Source: Intrasporangium_A sp039812505 (GTDB lineage: Bacteria; Actinomycetota; Actinomycetes; Actinomycetales; Dermatophilaceae). Taken from it: a stretch of DNA of 64,000 nucleotides. Location: NCBI RefSeq assembly GCF_039812505.1, contig NZ_JBDIAQ010000006.1, positions 3,776 to 67,775 of the forward strand, in the 5' to 3' direction. Below, in pieces: positions 26,271 to 33,512 of the stretch. The translations under genes and the position numbers were made by a program. The notes under the pieces were generated by a model. The model was not told where the DNA came from and did no database searches. It saw only the letters and a program-made list of their open reading frames with translations. Numbering within the stretch: the stretch's first letter is position 1; every line of letters begins with the position of its first letter.

Positions 26271-27079
26271 GACCGTCCCCCGAGGTCCGGCCCGGGAACC
26301 CGGACGGTCTCGCCGGCACGGAGGCCGGAGAGGACGGCGATGCGACTGCCGTCGCTCACCCCCAGATGGACCTCACGCTCCTCCGGAGCGCGGCCCGGTC
26401 GCAGCACGAGCACGGTCCCCGACGAGGCGTCACCGGCGATCGCCTCGAGCGGCAGGACGACAACGTCCCGCGCGAACCCGGTCCTCACCGACAGGAGTCC
26501 AGGCATGCCCGCGTAGACGTGCACGCTGTCAGGCACGGCACAGGTCAGGGTGGCCTCGCCGTCGCCCGGCTGTGGGACGGGGTCGACCAGGATGCAGGCG
26601 AACGGGCCCGGACCTTTGTCGATCTGCCCGCGGGCGCCGCGTGGAGGCGAGTACAGCCGGTAGAGCGCGGAGGCCGGCACCTTCGCGACGAGAGCGAACC
26701 CACGGGTGTGTCCCCGGGCCACCGGATGGTTCACCGGGACCTCGCTCGCGGAGGAGACGGTGAGCTCGTCAACGACGATCCCAGTCGGCAGCGCGACGGC
26801 CTGCGAGCGGCTCCCACCCGAGCTCAGCCGCAGGTTCTCGTCGACGAGTGAGTACCGACCCGCCGCGCGCGCGGTGACCGTTACCGGAGCCGATGGCTGC
26901 ACGACCGCCTCGAGGACCAGCGTGCTCTCGACCGAACCGGCGACCGCCTCGACCGACTCGACCGACTCCCGCGACGACTCCGCGCCTGCCGTGCCACCGT
27001 CCGTGAGCGTCGTAGCCCCGGGGGCGCAGCCGGCGGTCACGAGGGCCAACGCGGCCAGCCCGACCCATCGGCCGCGCAT
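26267..27079 (-). CDS. Efflux adaptor-like lipoprotein
   Basis: The 270-aa product has a lipoprotein signal (ALALVTAGCAPG, lipobox TAGC at about residues 15-18), a Ser/Glu-rich linker and beta-rich domains ending in GLRAGETVRVPG, which resembles the C-terminal barrel/permuted end of MacA/HlyD periplasmic adaptors. No long coiled-coil hairpin is visible, so this is a reduced adaptor as seen in monoderms. The start overlaps the previous stop as TGATG, and its end overlaps the ATPase start. It should sit on the outer face of the membrane with the MacB-like permease. Confidence 0.78.
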   Translation of the reverse strand: MRGRWVGLAALALVTAGCAPGATTLTDGGTAGAESSRESVESVEAVAGSVESTLVLEAVVQPSAPVTVTARAAGRYSLVDENLRLSSGGSRSQAVALPTGIVVDELTVSSASEVPVNHPVARGHTRGFALVAKVPASALYRLYSPPRGARGQIDKGPGPFACILVDPVPQPGDGEATLTCAVPDSVHVYAGMPGLLSVRTGFARDVVVLPLEAIAGDASSGTVLVLRPGRAPEEREVHLGVSDGSRIAVLSGLRAGETVRVPGPDLGGRS

Positions 27080-27573
27080 CAGGTGCCGTCCTCGTGGGGA
27101 CAGTTCATCTCGTGGTCGTTGCGCAGCGGCGTCAGGTCCCCGAGGCGCGTACTGTCCAGCACTTTGTCGAGGATCGGTCGCGACTCCGGAGCGAGGGCCT
27201 TGGTATAGAAGTACGTCGTCCGGATCTTGTCCAGCTCAGCGATCGCTGCCTGACGGTCGCTCTCGGTGACCGCGACGTCGAGGGCGCGACCGCTCCACGA
27301 GCAGAACCAGAACGAGTCGGCGGCTTGGCGACCGAAACCGGGCTCGTAGATCATCGGGATCCCGTCCTCGGCCGTGCCGGCGATGGGCTGGCTCGGCCAG
27401 GACGAGTCCGGGGCCAGGGTCAGCTGGCCGGCTTCGGTCAGGTACTCCTGGGTCGCCTCCGCGGCGGTGAGGGTGGGAGGTCCCTGTGGCTCGCCGGCGC
27501 TGCACGCCGTCAGGGCGAGCACACCGGCCAGCGAGACGACGAGCCCACCGCTCCAGATCCTGCGGGCGCTCAT
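27079..27573 (-). CDS. Lipoprotein of unknown function in the peptide-export operon
   Basis: A 164-aa protein with a typical lipoprotein signal (SLAGVLALTACSAG, lipobox LTAC), then a mature part with SFWFCSWSGRALDVA, a helix (VTESDRQAAIAELDKIRTTYFYTKAL) and a C-terminal EMNCPHEDGT; two Cys could pair. No family was recognised. It overlaps the peptide gene stop by ATGA and the adaptor gene by one base, so it is translated with both. The position suggests a peptide-binding, chaperone or immunity role, which is inference. Confidence 0.75.
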   Translation of the reverse strand: MSARRIWSGGLVVSLAGVLALTACSAGEPQGPPTLTAAEATQEYLTEAGQLTLAPDSSWPSQPIAGTAEDGIPMIYEPGFGRQAADSFWFCSWSGRALDVAVTESDRQAAIAELDKIRTTYFYTKALAPESRPILDKVLDSTRLGDLTPLRNDHEMNCPHEDGT

Positions 27574-27749
27574 TCCCAGCCCCAGTTGTTGGACCCGCTG
27601 CCCATCGCGAGCACGAAGGTCTCGCTCCGAGCGGCCCCGTGGGTCGCGAGGTCCGAGTGGGCTCCCGTCGCTGCGCCGGACGCACCGACGACACTGCCGA
27701 GAGCGAGGACCGCCATGGCGATGACCTGGACGAACCTGCGCTTGCTCAT
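27570..27749 (-). CDS. 59-aa secreted peptide, putative signal or RiPP-like precursor
   Basis: The first gene of the operon. AGGGAG lies six bases ahead of ATG 27749. The product has a basic start (MSKRRF), a hydrophobic core and a likely cleavage after ASGA (about residue 26), leaving a mature peptide of about 33 residues that ends in GSGSNNWGWE. Two Trp and a Gly/Asn-rich tail at the very C terminus are unusual. Translational overlap with a lipoprotein, adaptor and MacB-like exporter suggests that the peptide is the substrate of, or signal for, this system. There is no modification enzyme nearby, so an unmodified peptide is more likely than a lanthipeptide. Confidence 0.7.
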   Translation of the reverse strand: MSKRRFVQVIAMAVLALGSVVGASGAATGAHSDLATHGAARSETFVLAMGSGSNNWGWE

Positions 27750-27821
27750 GATGACTCCCTGATGATGTGGCTTGCTGAGCAGATCTTGGGAGTCGTCGCC
27801 ATCGATGCGACAGCGGGCACT

Positions 27822-27847
27822 TTGGTCCATTGGCCCAATTGGGTCAA
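27822..27847. promoter_or_regulatory. Palindromic site in the divergent promoter of the peptide operon
   Basis: The perfect 10-bp palindrome CCCAATTGGG (27834-27843) sits inside a longer repeat-rich stretch with TTGGTCCATTGG just before it. It lies between the peptide gene start (27749) and the divergent regulator start (27959). It is a good operator candidate for the LuxR- or FHA-type regulator of this locus; the assignment is inference. Confidence 0.5.
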
Positions 27848-27958
27848 CCCCGCCCGTCGTGACCGGATCCGTCCTCGGGCCGCCGCGGCCTCAAGTGCCC
27901 GCTTCCCGGCTGCGGGGAACGGAGCACAGGCTGTGTGCGTCGACGAACAGGAGGAGCG

Positions 27959-28693
27959 ATGTCCGATGCTGACGAGGTCCTCGTCCTCACCGTGGAAGGT
28001 GGGGACGGAAGACCAGCCGCAACGGCTCGGCTTGGCGCGGGCGACTCGATCTGGGTTGGTGCCTGCGCGTGTGGCAGGTGCACGGTCGACCTGGTCGTCG
28101 GACGGGCTCCGTGGACACCCTTCGCGATCGAGGTCTCGGCCCACCCGGCGCACTGGTCGGTCTCCAACGAGGTCGACACGGGCGTGGTGAGGTGTCGCGA
28201 CCTGGAGGATCCGCAGCAGCAGATTCTCGTCGGCCCCGGTCGGGTCGACACCGTGATCCCGTTCGAGCTGGCGATCATGGACTTCCCCGACGTGGTCGGC
28301 TCGAGCCGAGTACTGGTCTTCGGACCGGAGCCGCTGGTGCGCCCGACACCAGCACAGCGACACTGTCCGGGGGCCGCGTCGACCCCAAGCCTTCGCCGCG
28401 ACGCCGTCTATTTCGCCGTGCTCGAAGAGCTGTGCCTTCCGTGGCAGACCCGGGGACAGTCGGCCCGCCTGCCGACGTCGGCCGAGGTCACAGAGCGGCT
28501 CCAGCGCCGCGGCTTGAGCGTGAGCCGGCGCGCCGTGGATCATCACGTCGACTACCTGTTCGACCGCTTGGGCCTGCCCTCGGTCGTGCAGGGTGGCGGC
28601 CGAGGTCGCCGTCGGGAAGCCCTCGTCAGCACCGCGATCAGGATGAACCTGGTCGGGTCGAACCGGCGAGCCGCCAGCGGCCCCGCGGCATGA
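27959..28693 (+). CDS. FHA-like N-terminal domain plus winged-helix regulator
   Basis: The 244-aa protein starts at ATG 27959 behind AGGAGG. The first about 120 residues are beta-rich and resemble the FHA-like sandwich found in a group of actinobacterial regulators (WGAC-style start, APWTPFAIEV, HWSVSN), though the classical phosphothreonine-binding residues are not obvious. The C-terminal region (RDAVYFAVLEELCLPW, LPTSAEVTERLQRRGLSVSRRAVDHHVDYLFDRLGL) is a helix-turn-helix typical of those proteins. It is divergent from the peptide operon and overlaps the next gene by ATGA, so it probably regulates one or both. Confidence 0.72.
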   Translation: MSDADEVLVLTVEGGDGRPAATARLGAGDSIWVGACACGRCTVDLVVGRAPWTPFAIEVSAHPAHWSVSNEVDTGVVRCRDLEDPQQQILVGPGRVDTVIPFELAIMDFPDVVGSSRVLVFGPEPLVRPTPAQRHCPGAASTPSLRRDAVYFAVLEELCLPWQTRGQSARLPTSAEVTERLQRRGLSVSRRAVDHHVDYLFDRLGLPSVVQGGGRGRRREALVSTAIRMNLVGSNRRAASGPAA

Positions 28694-29385
28694 GCACCGC
28701 ACCGCTCGCTAGGGTTCGTCGCATGTGCTCCAGGGCACGGACCTCGCCGGCCGCCACGGTCCTGGCCGCCCTGTTCGTGGGCTACGCCTACGGCTGGGTG
28801 ACGTCGTCCGTCCCCGCACCCCAGGACCCTGAGGAGTTCTGGGTCGCCAACCTCTCGGCCCCCTACCTCGTCCTGCCCTTCCTCACCGTGGCCTGGGCAG
28901 CCGCACGTCATTCGCTGTCCAGCGGGCGGTCCGCGCTCCTCGGAGCGGCCACTGGAGGGATGATGATCGCCGGCTTCTACGGGCTGCATCGGGTCGGCCG
29001 GGAGAGCAGCGCGGACAGCGGCCTCGCGGACGGCATCGGCGGCGCCTACGGGCGCTGGTTCTCCACCTTCCTGCTGGGTCGGCCCGGGGGGATCCCTTGG
29101 CTGACCATCGGCATCGTCACCGGGGTCGTCGCCGGTCTGCTCGCGTGGTCGTGGAGCGCTCGGCGCCTCAGGGCCATCGCCGTGGTCGTCGTCGGGACGC
29201 TCCTGCTCGAGCCTGTGGCCCGGCTGACGCTCGGCGCCCGGGACCTGCCAATGCTGCACGGCTACCCGCGCACCCCGCCCAACGTCACCGTCTGGCTATG
29301 CGAGGCCACCGTCGGAGTGGCCGCGCTCGTCTTGCTCCGTCGTCGTCCCGGTTGGCGTCAGCCTGAACGGAGGTGCTCTCACTAG
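28690..29385 (+). CDS. Multi-spanning membrane protein of unknown function
   Basis: The 231-aa protein starts with ATGA overlap at 28690, so it is translationally coupled to the regulator gene before it. About six hydrophobic segments are visible (TVLAALFVGYAYGWVTS, LVLPFLTVAWAAA, LGAATGGMMIAGFYGL, LTIGIVTGVVAGLLAWSW, IAVVVVGTLLLEPVA, VGVAALVLL), and no catalytic motif. Possible roles are immunity to, or sensing of, the peptide encoded on the other side of the divergent promoter; this is inference. Confidence 0.7.
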   Translation: MSTAPLARVRRMCSRARTSPAATVLAALFVGYAYGWVTSSVPAPQDPEEFWVANLSAPYLVLPFLTVAWAAARHSLSSGRSALLGAATGGMMIAGFYGLHRVGRESSADSGLADGIGGAYGRWFSTFLLGRPGGIPWLTIGIVTGVVAGLLAWSWSARRLRAIAVVVVGTLLLEPVARLTLGARDLPMLHGYPRTPPNVTVWLCEATVGVAALVLLRRRPGWRQPERRCSH

Positions 29386-29581
29386 CCTGGGCCACCTTGG
29401 CTGGTGCGCGAAAGCCCTTGCCGCGCCTGTCGAGTTTCCCGAGCTCGTCGAGTAGTTCGGCCTCGCCTGTACGGAACGGGTTGCTGACCTGTGATCGGCC
29501 AGCGAGAGCGGCCTCGTACCCCGCGTCCCAGACATCCTCAGGACTGTTGCCGTGGTAGGGGTCGCGCTCTGCCGTGCTCAT
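29285..29581 (-). CDS. Possible small Rmf/CrpP-like protein
   Basis: A 98-aa frame whose first half (DPYHGNSPEDVWDAGYEAAL, SNPFRTGEAELLDELG) resembles the short helical ribosome-modulation-factor/CrpP-like proteins (start with NPY/NPF and a W-x-x-G pattern). The second half is low complexity and basic. It overlaps the 3' end of the membrane-protein gene by 101 bp, and no clear ribosome site precedes the ATG at 29581. It is a weak call. Confidence 0.4.
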   Translation of the reverse strand: MSTAERDPYHGNSPEDVWDAGYEAALAGRSQVSNPFRTGEAELLDELGKLDRRGKGFRAPAKVAQASESTSVQADANRDDDGARRARPLRRWPRIARR

Positions 29582-29916
29582 ACGTTCGGCCATCGTGATC
29601 GTCGCGTCGGCCTGGTACGCCAACGGTGCGCGACGTGTTGGGGGGGCACGGGCCCTGGTGACCGACAAGTTCCACCGCGTCGTGCGGCACCCAGATGCTC
29701 GCCCAGGCGCCCGCACGCCACGCGCAGCGCTCGCGGGCGAGCGGCTGCGAGCCAGGAAGACCGGGCAGAGCGCCCTGGGCCGGTGACTTGACGCGAGAAG
29801 ACCCGGGTGTCGTGACCAGCGGCGGCTGGGCGGCATACCTGCGTCGTCGGGGGCGGTTCCGCATCGCTCCCGACCATCCAGCGTCCTCGCAGAAATGCTT
29901 CGTACGCTCGAAACAA
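29582..29916. other. Intergenic region upstream of the MFS/MarR operon
   Basis: No coding frame is supported in this 335-bp stretch. It should hold the promoter of the exporter gene at 29917. A short inverted repeat TTCG-N6-CGAA at 29899-29912, directly before the start codon, is a possible MarR site, and a GGCATACC copy lies at 29832-29839. Confidence 0.35.
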
Positions 29917-31713
29917 ATGAACGAGACCCTTGGCCCCCGGTACAAGTGGGTCGCGCTGTCGAACACGACGCTCGGCGTGCTCATCGCCACCATCAACAGC
30001 TCGATCCTGCTCATCGCCCTGCCGGACATCTTCCGTGGGCTGCACGTCGACCCGCTCGCGCCGGGCAACTCGAGCTACCTGCTGTGGCTCATCATGGGCT
30101 ACCTGGTCGTCACCGCCGTCCTGGTCGTCAGCTTCGGCCGGCTGGGCGACATGTTCGGCCGGGTCCGGATGTACAACCTCGGCTTCCTCGTCTTCACCAT
30201 CTCCTCGGTGCTGCTCAGCGTCACGTGGCTGACCGGCGACGCCGGCGCCCTTTACCTCATCGTCATGCGCATCGTGCAGGGCGTGGGCGGCGCCCTGCTG
30301 ATGGCGAACTCGAGCGCGATCATCACCGACGCGTTCCCGCCCGACCAGCGCGGGCTCGCCCTCGGGCTCAACATGGTCGCCGGCATCGCCGGGTCGTTCA
30401 TCGGCCTGGTCATCGGCGGCCTGCTCGCCCCCGTCGAGTGGCACCTGGTCTTCCTGGTCTCGGTGCCGGTCAGCCTGTTCGGCACCGTCTGGGCCTACCT
30501 CAAGCTGCGCGACACGGGGGTGCGGCACGACGCGGGGATGGACTGGTGGGGCAATGCGACCTTCGGCATCGGGCTGGTCGCGATCCTCGTCGGGATCACC
30601 TATGGCATCCAGCCCTACGGGCGCCACGTGATGGGCTGGACCAACCCGATGGTGCTCGCGGCGCTGGTCGGCGGCACGGTCGTGCTCGTCGGGTTCTGCA
30701 TCATCGAGACCCGGGTGGCCCACCCGATGTTCAACCTCGAGCTGTTCCGGATCCGCGCCTTCTCCGCCGGCAACCTCGCCAGCCTGCTGTCCGGGCTCGG
30801 CCGCGGCGGCCTGATGTTCATCCTGATCATCTGGCTGCAGGGCATCTGGCTGCCGGAGCATGGCTACTCGTTCGAGCAGACCCCCCTCTGGGCCGGCATC
30901 TTCATGCTGCCGATGACGGTCGGCTTCCTCGTCGCGGGCCCGACCTCGGGCTGGCTCTCCGACCGGTTCGGGGCACGGTCGTTCGCGACCGGCGGGATGC
31001 TCATCGCCGCGGCCAGCTTCGGCTGGCTGCTCCTGCTGCCGGTGCAGTTCGGGTATCCCGAGTTCGCCGGGGCGCTGCTCGTGGGCGGGCTGGGCATGGG
31101 GCTGTTCGCCGCGCCGAACCGCACCGGGATCATGAACTCGCTGCCACCGACCCGCCGCGGCGTCGGCTCCGGGATGAGCACGACGTTCCAGAACTCCGCG
31201 ATGGTCCTGTCGATCGGGATCTTCTTCTCCCTCATGATCACCGGGCTGTCCGGCGGTCTGCCCCACGCGATGGTCGCCGGACTGAGCGCGCACGGGGTCC
31301 CTGCCCCCCAGGCCCACCAGCTGGCCGCGCTGCCGCCGGTCGCGGTCCTGTTCGCCTCGCTTCTCGGCTACAACCCGATCGGCACGCTGCTCGGGCCGGG
31401 CGTGCTGCACCACCTGTCGACCGCCGACGCGAGCTACCTGACCGGTCGCGCCTTCTTCCCCTCGCTCATCTCGGCCCCCTTCCACGACGGGCTGGTCGTC
31501 GCGTTCGGGTTCGCCATCGCGGCCTGCCTCATCGCCGCATGGGCGTCCTGGCTGCGCGGCGGGAAGTACATCTACCCGGAGGACCCGGTCCCCGTCGAGT
31601 CGCCGCCGGCCCCCAGCGTCGACAGCACGGTCGGCACCGGCGCGGGCGCCGCCACTGCTGGTGGGGTCGCCGCCGTGGCCCAGGACCGGGGCGCGGGCAG
31701 GGGGAGCGGGTGA
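29917..31713 (+). CDS. MFS multidrug exporter, DHA2 family
   Basis: A 598-aa protein with about 14 hydrophobic segments. The MFS motif A loop (GRLGDMFGRVRMYNLG), the export-specific motif C-like helix (MVAGIAGSFIGLVIGGLLAP) and a short cytoplasmic C-terminal tail of Ala/Gly/Thr are visible. The start ATG at 29917 lacks a clear ribosome site, so it may be leaderless. The downstream MarR gene overlaps its stop (GTGA), which fits a drug-responsive exporter-repressor pair. Confidence 0.9.
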   Translation: MNETLGPRYKWVALSNTTLGVLIATINSSILLIALPDIFRGLHVDPLAPGNSSYLLWLIMGYLVVTAVLVVSFGRLGDMFGRVRMYNLGFLVFTISSVLLSVTWLTGDAGALYLIVMRIVQGVGGALLMANSSAIITDAFPPDQRGLALGLNMVAGIAGSFIGLVIGGLLAPVEWHLVFLVSVPVSLFGTVWAYLKLRDTGVRHDAGMDWWGNATFGIGLVAILVGITYGIQPYGRHVMGWTNPMVLAALVGGTVVLVGFCIIETRVAHPMFNLELFRIRAFSAGNLASLLSGLGRGGLMFILIIWLQGIWLPEHGYSFEQTPLWAGIFMLPMTVGFLVAGPTSGWLSDRFGARSFATGGMLIAAASFGWLLLLPVQFGYPEFAGALLVGGLGMGLFAAPNRTGIMNSLPPTRRGVGSGMSTTFQNSAMVLSIGIFFSLMITGLSGGLPHAMVAGLSAHGVPAPQAHQLAALPPVAVLFASLLGYNPIGTLLGPGVLHHLSTADASYLTGRAFFPSLISAPFHDGLVVAFGFAIAACLIAAWASWLRGGKYIYPEDPVPVESPPAPSVDSTVGTGAGAATAGGVAAVAQDRGAGRGSG

Positions 31714-32285
31714 GCGCCGCGCCGCTCGATGTCGTCGCGCAGCCGCGGGACGCCGACCGCACCGCGCACCGTCGTGCTGGCGAGGGTCGCGTTGGTGAGG
31801 GTGCCGATGGTGGGGACGCCGACGAGGCGCTGCGCCGACTCGCCGGAGACCTGCGCGCCGAGGTGAACCGGCTGGCCTACCACCTGCGGGCCCCGGCCAC
31901 GCGGTCCGGCATCACGCCGACCCGGCTGGCCGCGCTCGCGGCGCTGGCGCACGCCGAGGCCGGCCTGCGCGCCGGTGACCTCGCCGCGCGGATGGGGATC
32001 TCGCCGGCGAGCACGAGCCGCCTGATCGAGCTGCTGGTGGGCGCGGGCTGGGCAGCGCGCACCCGGGACCCCCAGGACGCCCGTGCCGTCCTGCTGACCC
32101 TGACCGACCTGGGCCGACACGCGATCGAGGACCTGCGGCGCGACAACGTCGCCGGGCTGGCCGCCAACCTGTCGACCCTCGGACCCGACGAGCGCGCCGT
32201 CCTGGCAGCGGCGATCCCCCTGCTGCGCGCGCTGTCCGAGCGGCTGCTGGCCGCCGGGTCCGATGCCGCCGGCCCGGGCACCTAG
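31710..32285 (+). CDS. MarR-family transcriptional regulator
   Basis: A 191-aa protein with a GTG start overlapping the exporter stop and GGGGAG ahead of it. After a disordered N terminus (about 35 residues) it has the MarR winged helix (ITPTRLAALAALAHAEAGLRAGDLAARMGISPASTSRLIELL) and wing (RDPQDARAVLLTLTDLGR). It probably represses the upstream exporter gene until a drug-like ligand binds. Confidence 0.9.
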   Translation: MSAAPLDVVAQPRDADRTAHRRAGEGRVGEGADGGDADEALRRLAGDLRAEVNRLAYHLRAPATRSGITPTRLAALAALAHAEAGLRAGDLAARMGISPASTSRLIELLVGAGWAARTRDPQDARAVLLTLTDLGRHAIEDLRRDNVAGLAANLSTLGPDERAVLAAAIPLLRALSERLLAAGSDAAGPGT

Positions 32286-32331
32286 CCACAAGCGGGCTGG
32301 CAGGGTCACCCGGGCTGCCGACACCCCGAAC

Positions 32332-33396
32332 CTAGGCCGCGTGGGGCCGGACGACGTGGGGCAGCGTGAGCGGCTGCCCGAACGAGGTCGGCTCGGCCGG
32401 TCGGAAGCCGAGGTGACCCAGGTCGGCAGCCAGCTCCCTGGTCCGGTCGACGAGCTCGAGGCTCGGGCTGCCGATCGAGTAGTCCCCGCGGTGCCCGCTC
32501 AGCGCGAGCAGCGCGGCCTCCGCGAGGGACGCGTAGGCGCGACCGTCCGGCAGGCCGATGCTCCCGCCGCGCAGCCGCAGCGACGGGATCTCGACGATCC
32601 CACCGTCGACGACCAGCACGTCGGGCCGCTCCTGTCGGAGCGTTCGAGAGGTGTTGCGCGGCTGGGTCGAGTCGAGCACGACGGCGTCCGGACCGAGGTG
32701 CTCGGCTCGCAGGGTGGTGTCCGCCGAGGCGGTCAGGAGCACGACCAGGTCGGCGTCCGCGACGGTGCCGATCTGGTCGCTGACCCGCGTCCACACCCGG
32801 TTGCTCAGCTCGCCGGCCAGTGCGGTGAGCGGCGGCATCCGGCGCGCCACCAGGGTCAGCCGGTCGACGGCCCGGTCCCGCGTGAGCAGCCGGACCAGCG
32901 CCGTACCGACGCTGCCCGTCGCCCCGACCACGGCGACGTGCCGCTCGGCCCGCGGGTGCACCGCCGTGGCGAGCAGGTCTCGCACCTGCGCGTCGAGCGT
33001 CGCCGCCATGAAGGCGTGGCCGTTGGTCACCCCGAGGCCCGCTCGCCCACACAGCCACGTCCCGCCGTCCGTGACGGTCGAGGTCAGCGCGCCCAGCCCG
33101 ATGACGCCCGCCCCGAGCGCCGTGGCCCGGTCGAGGGCCCACGCGACCCGTTCCCGGCCGGTCGACCGCTGCTCCAGCAGGTGCCGGGCACCCATCGGGA
33201 CGAGCACCACGTGCCCGACCTGCCGGCCGCCGATCTCGACGGCGGCCAAGGGGCGCTGCGGCCCCGGAATCCGCCGCAGCGCCTTGTCGTAGAACCGCTC
33301 CGGCGCCCTCCCCAGCTGCGAGCACACCCGCCCGACGTCATCCGCGAGTCGGTGCTCCGGATGGACGAGGAACGCGAACCCCTGACCCCGCTCCAT
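32332..33396 (-). CDS. Acyl-ACP reductase-like dehydrogenase with Ser in place of the catalytic Cys
   Basis: The 354-aa protein follows the layout of cyanobacterial long-chain acyl-ACP reductase: an N-terminal domain with ALGAGVIGLGALTSTVTDGG and TNGHAFMAA, a nucleotide-binding motif (VAVVGATGSVGTALVRLL, about residues 154-171), VDGGIVEIP, and a C-terminal AYASLAEAALLALSGHRGDYSIG. In the cyanobacterial enzyme the matching segment reads ACFAEAMLLEFEGW and its Cys forms the acyl-thioester; here it is Ser (about residue 290). ATG 33396 has a G-rich site; a GTG at 33411 is possible. Function is uncertain: reduction of another acyl donor, or a non-acylating dehydrogenase. Confidence 0.72.
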   Translation of the reverse strand: MERGQGFAFLVHPEHRLADDVGRVCSQLGRAPERFYDKALRRIPGPQRPLAAVEIGGRQVGHVVLVPMGARHLLEQRSTGRERVAWALDRATALGAGVIGLGALTSTVTDGGTWLCGRAGLGVTNGHAFMAATLDAQVRDLLATAVHPRAERHVAVVGATGSVGTALVRLLTRDRAVDRLTLVARRMPPLTALAGELSNRVWTRVSDQIGTVADADLVVLLTASADTTLRAEHLGPDAVVLDSTQPRNTSRTLRQERPDVLVVDGGIVEIPSLRLRGGSIGLPDGRAYASLAEAALLALSGHRGDYSIGSPSLELVDRTRELAADLGHLGFRPAEPTSFGQPLTLPHVVRPHAA

Positions 33397-33418
33397 GTCC
33401 TGCCCCCCCACGCTCAGT

Positions 33419-33440
33419 GGTACCGCCCCCCGGCGGTACC
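33419..33440. promoter_or_regulatory. Palindrome GGTACCGCC-N4-GGCGGTACC
   Basis: A perfect 9-4-9 inverted repeat lies 22 bp upstream of the acyl-ACP reductase-like gene start. Its size and position fit a repressor operator overlapping the promoter or leader. The regulator is not identified. Confidence 0.55.
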
Positions 33441-33512
33441 TACCTGTCTAGCAGAGTCGCCGCGCCTTCGTGTGATACCCGGTCGAATTGGGTGTTGTCG
33501 GCGAAACCGGGA

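Noticed and set aside
27570..27749. Lanthipeptide or thiopeptide precursor
   Set aside because: No modification enzyme (LanB/C/M, YcaO, radical SAM) is encoded nearby, and there is no Cys-rich core; a plain secreted peptide is simpler.
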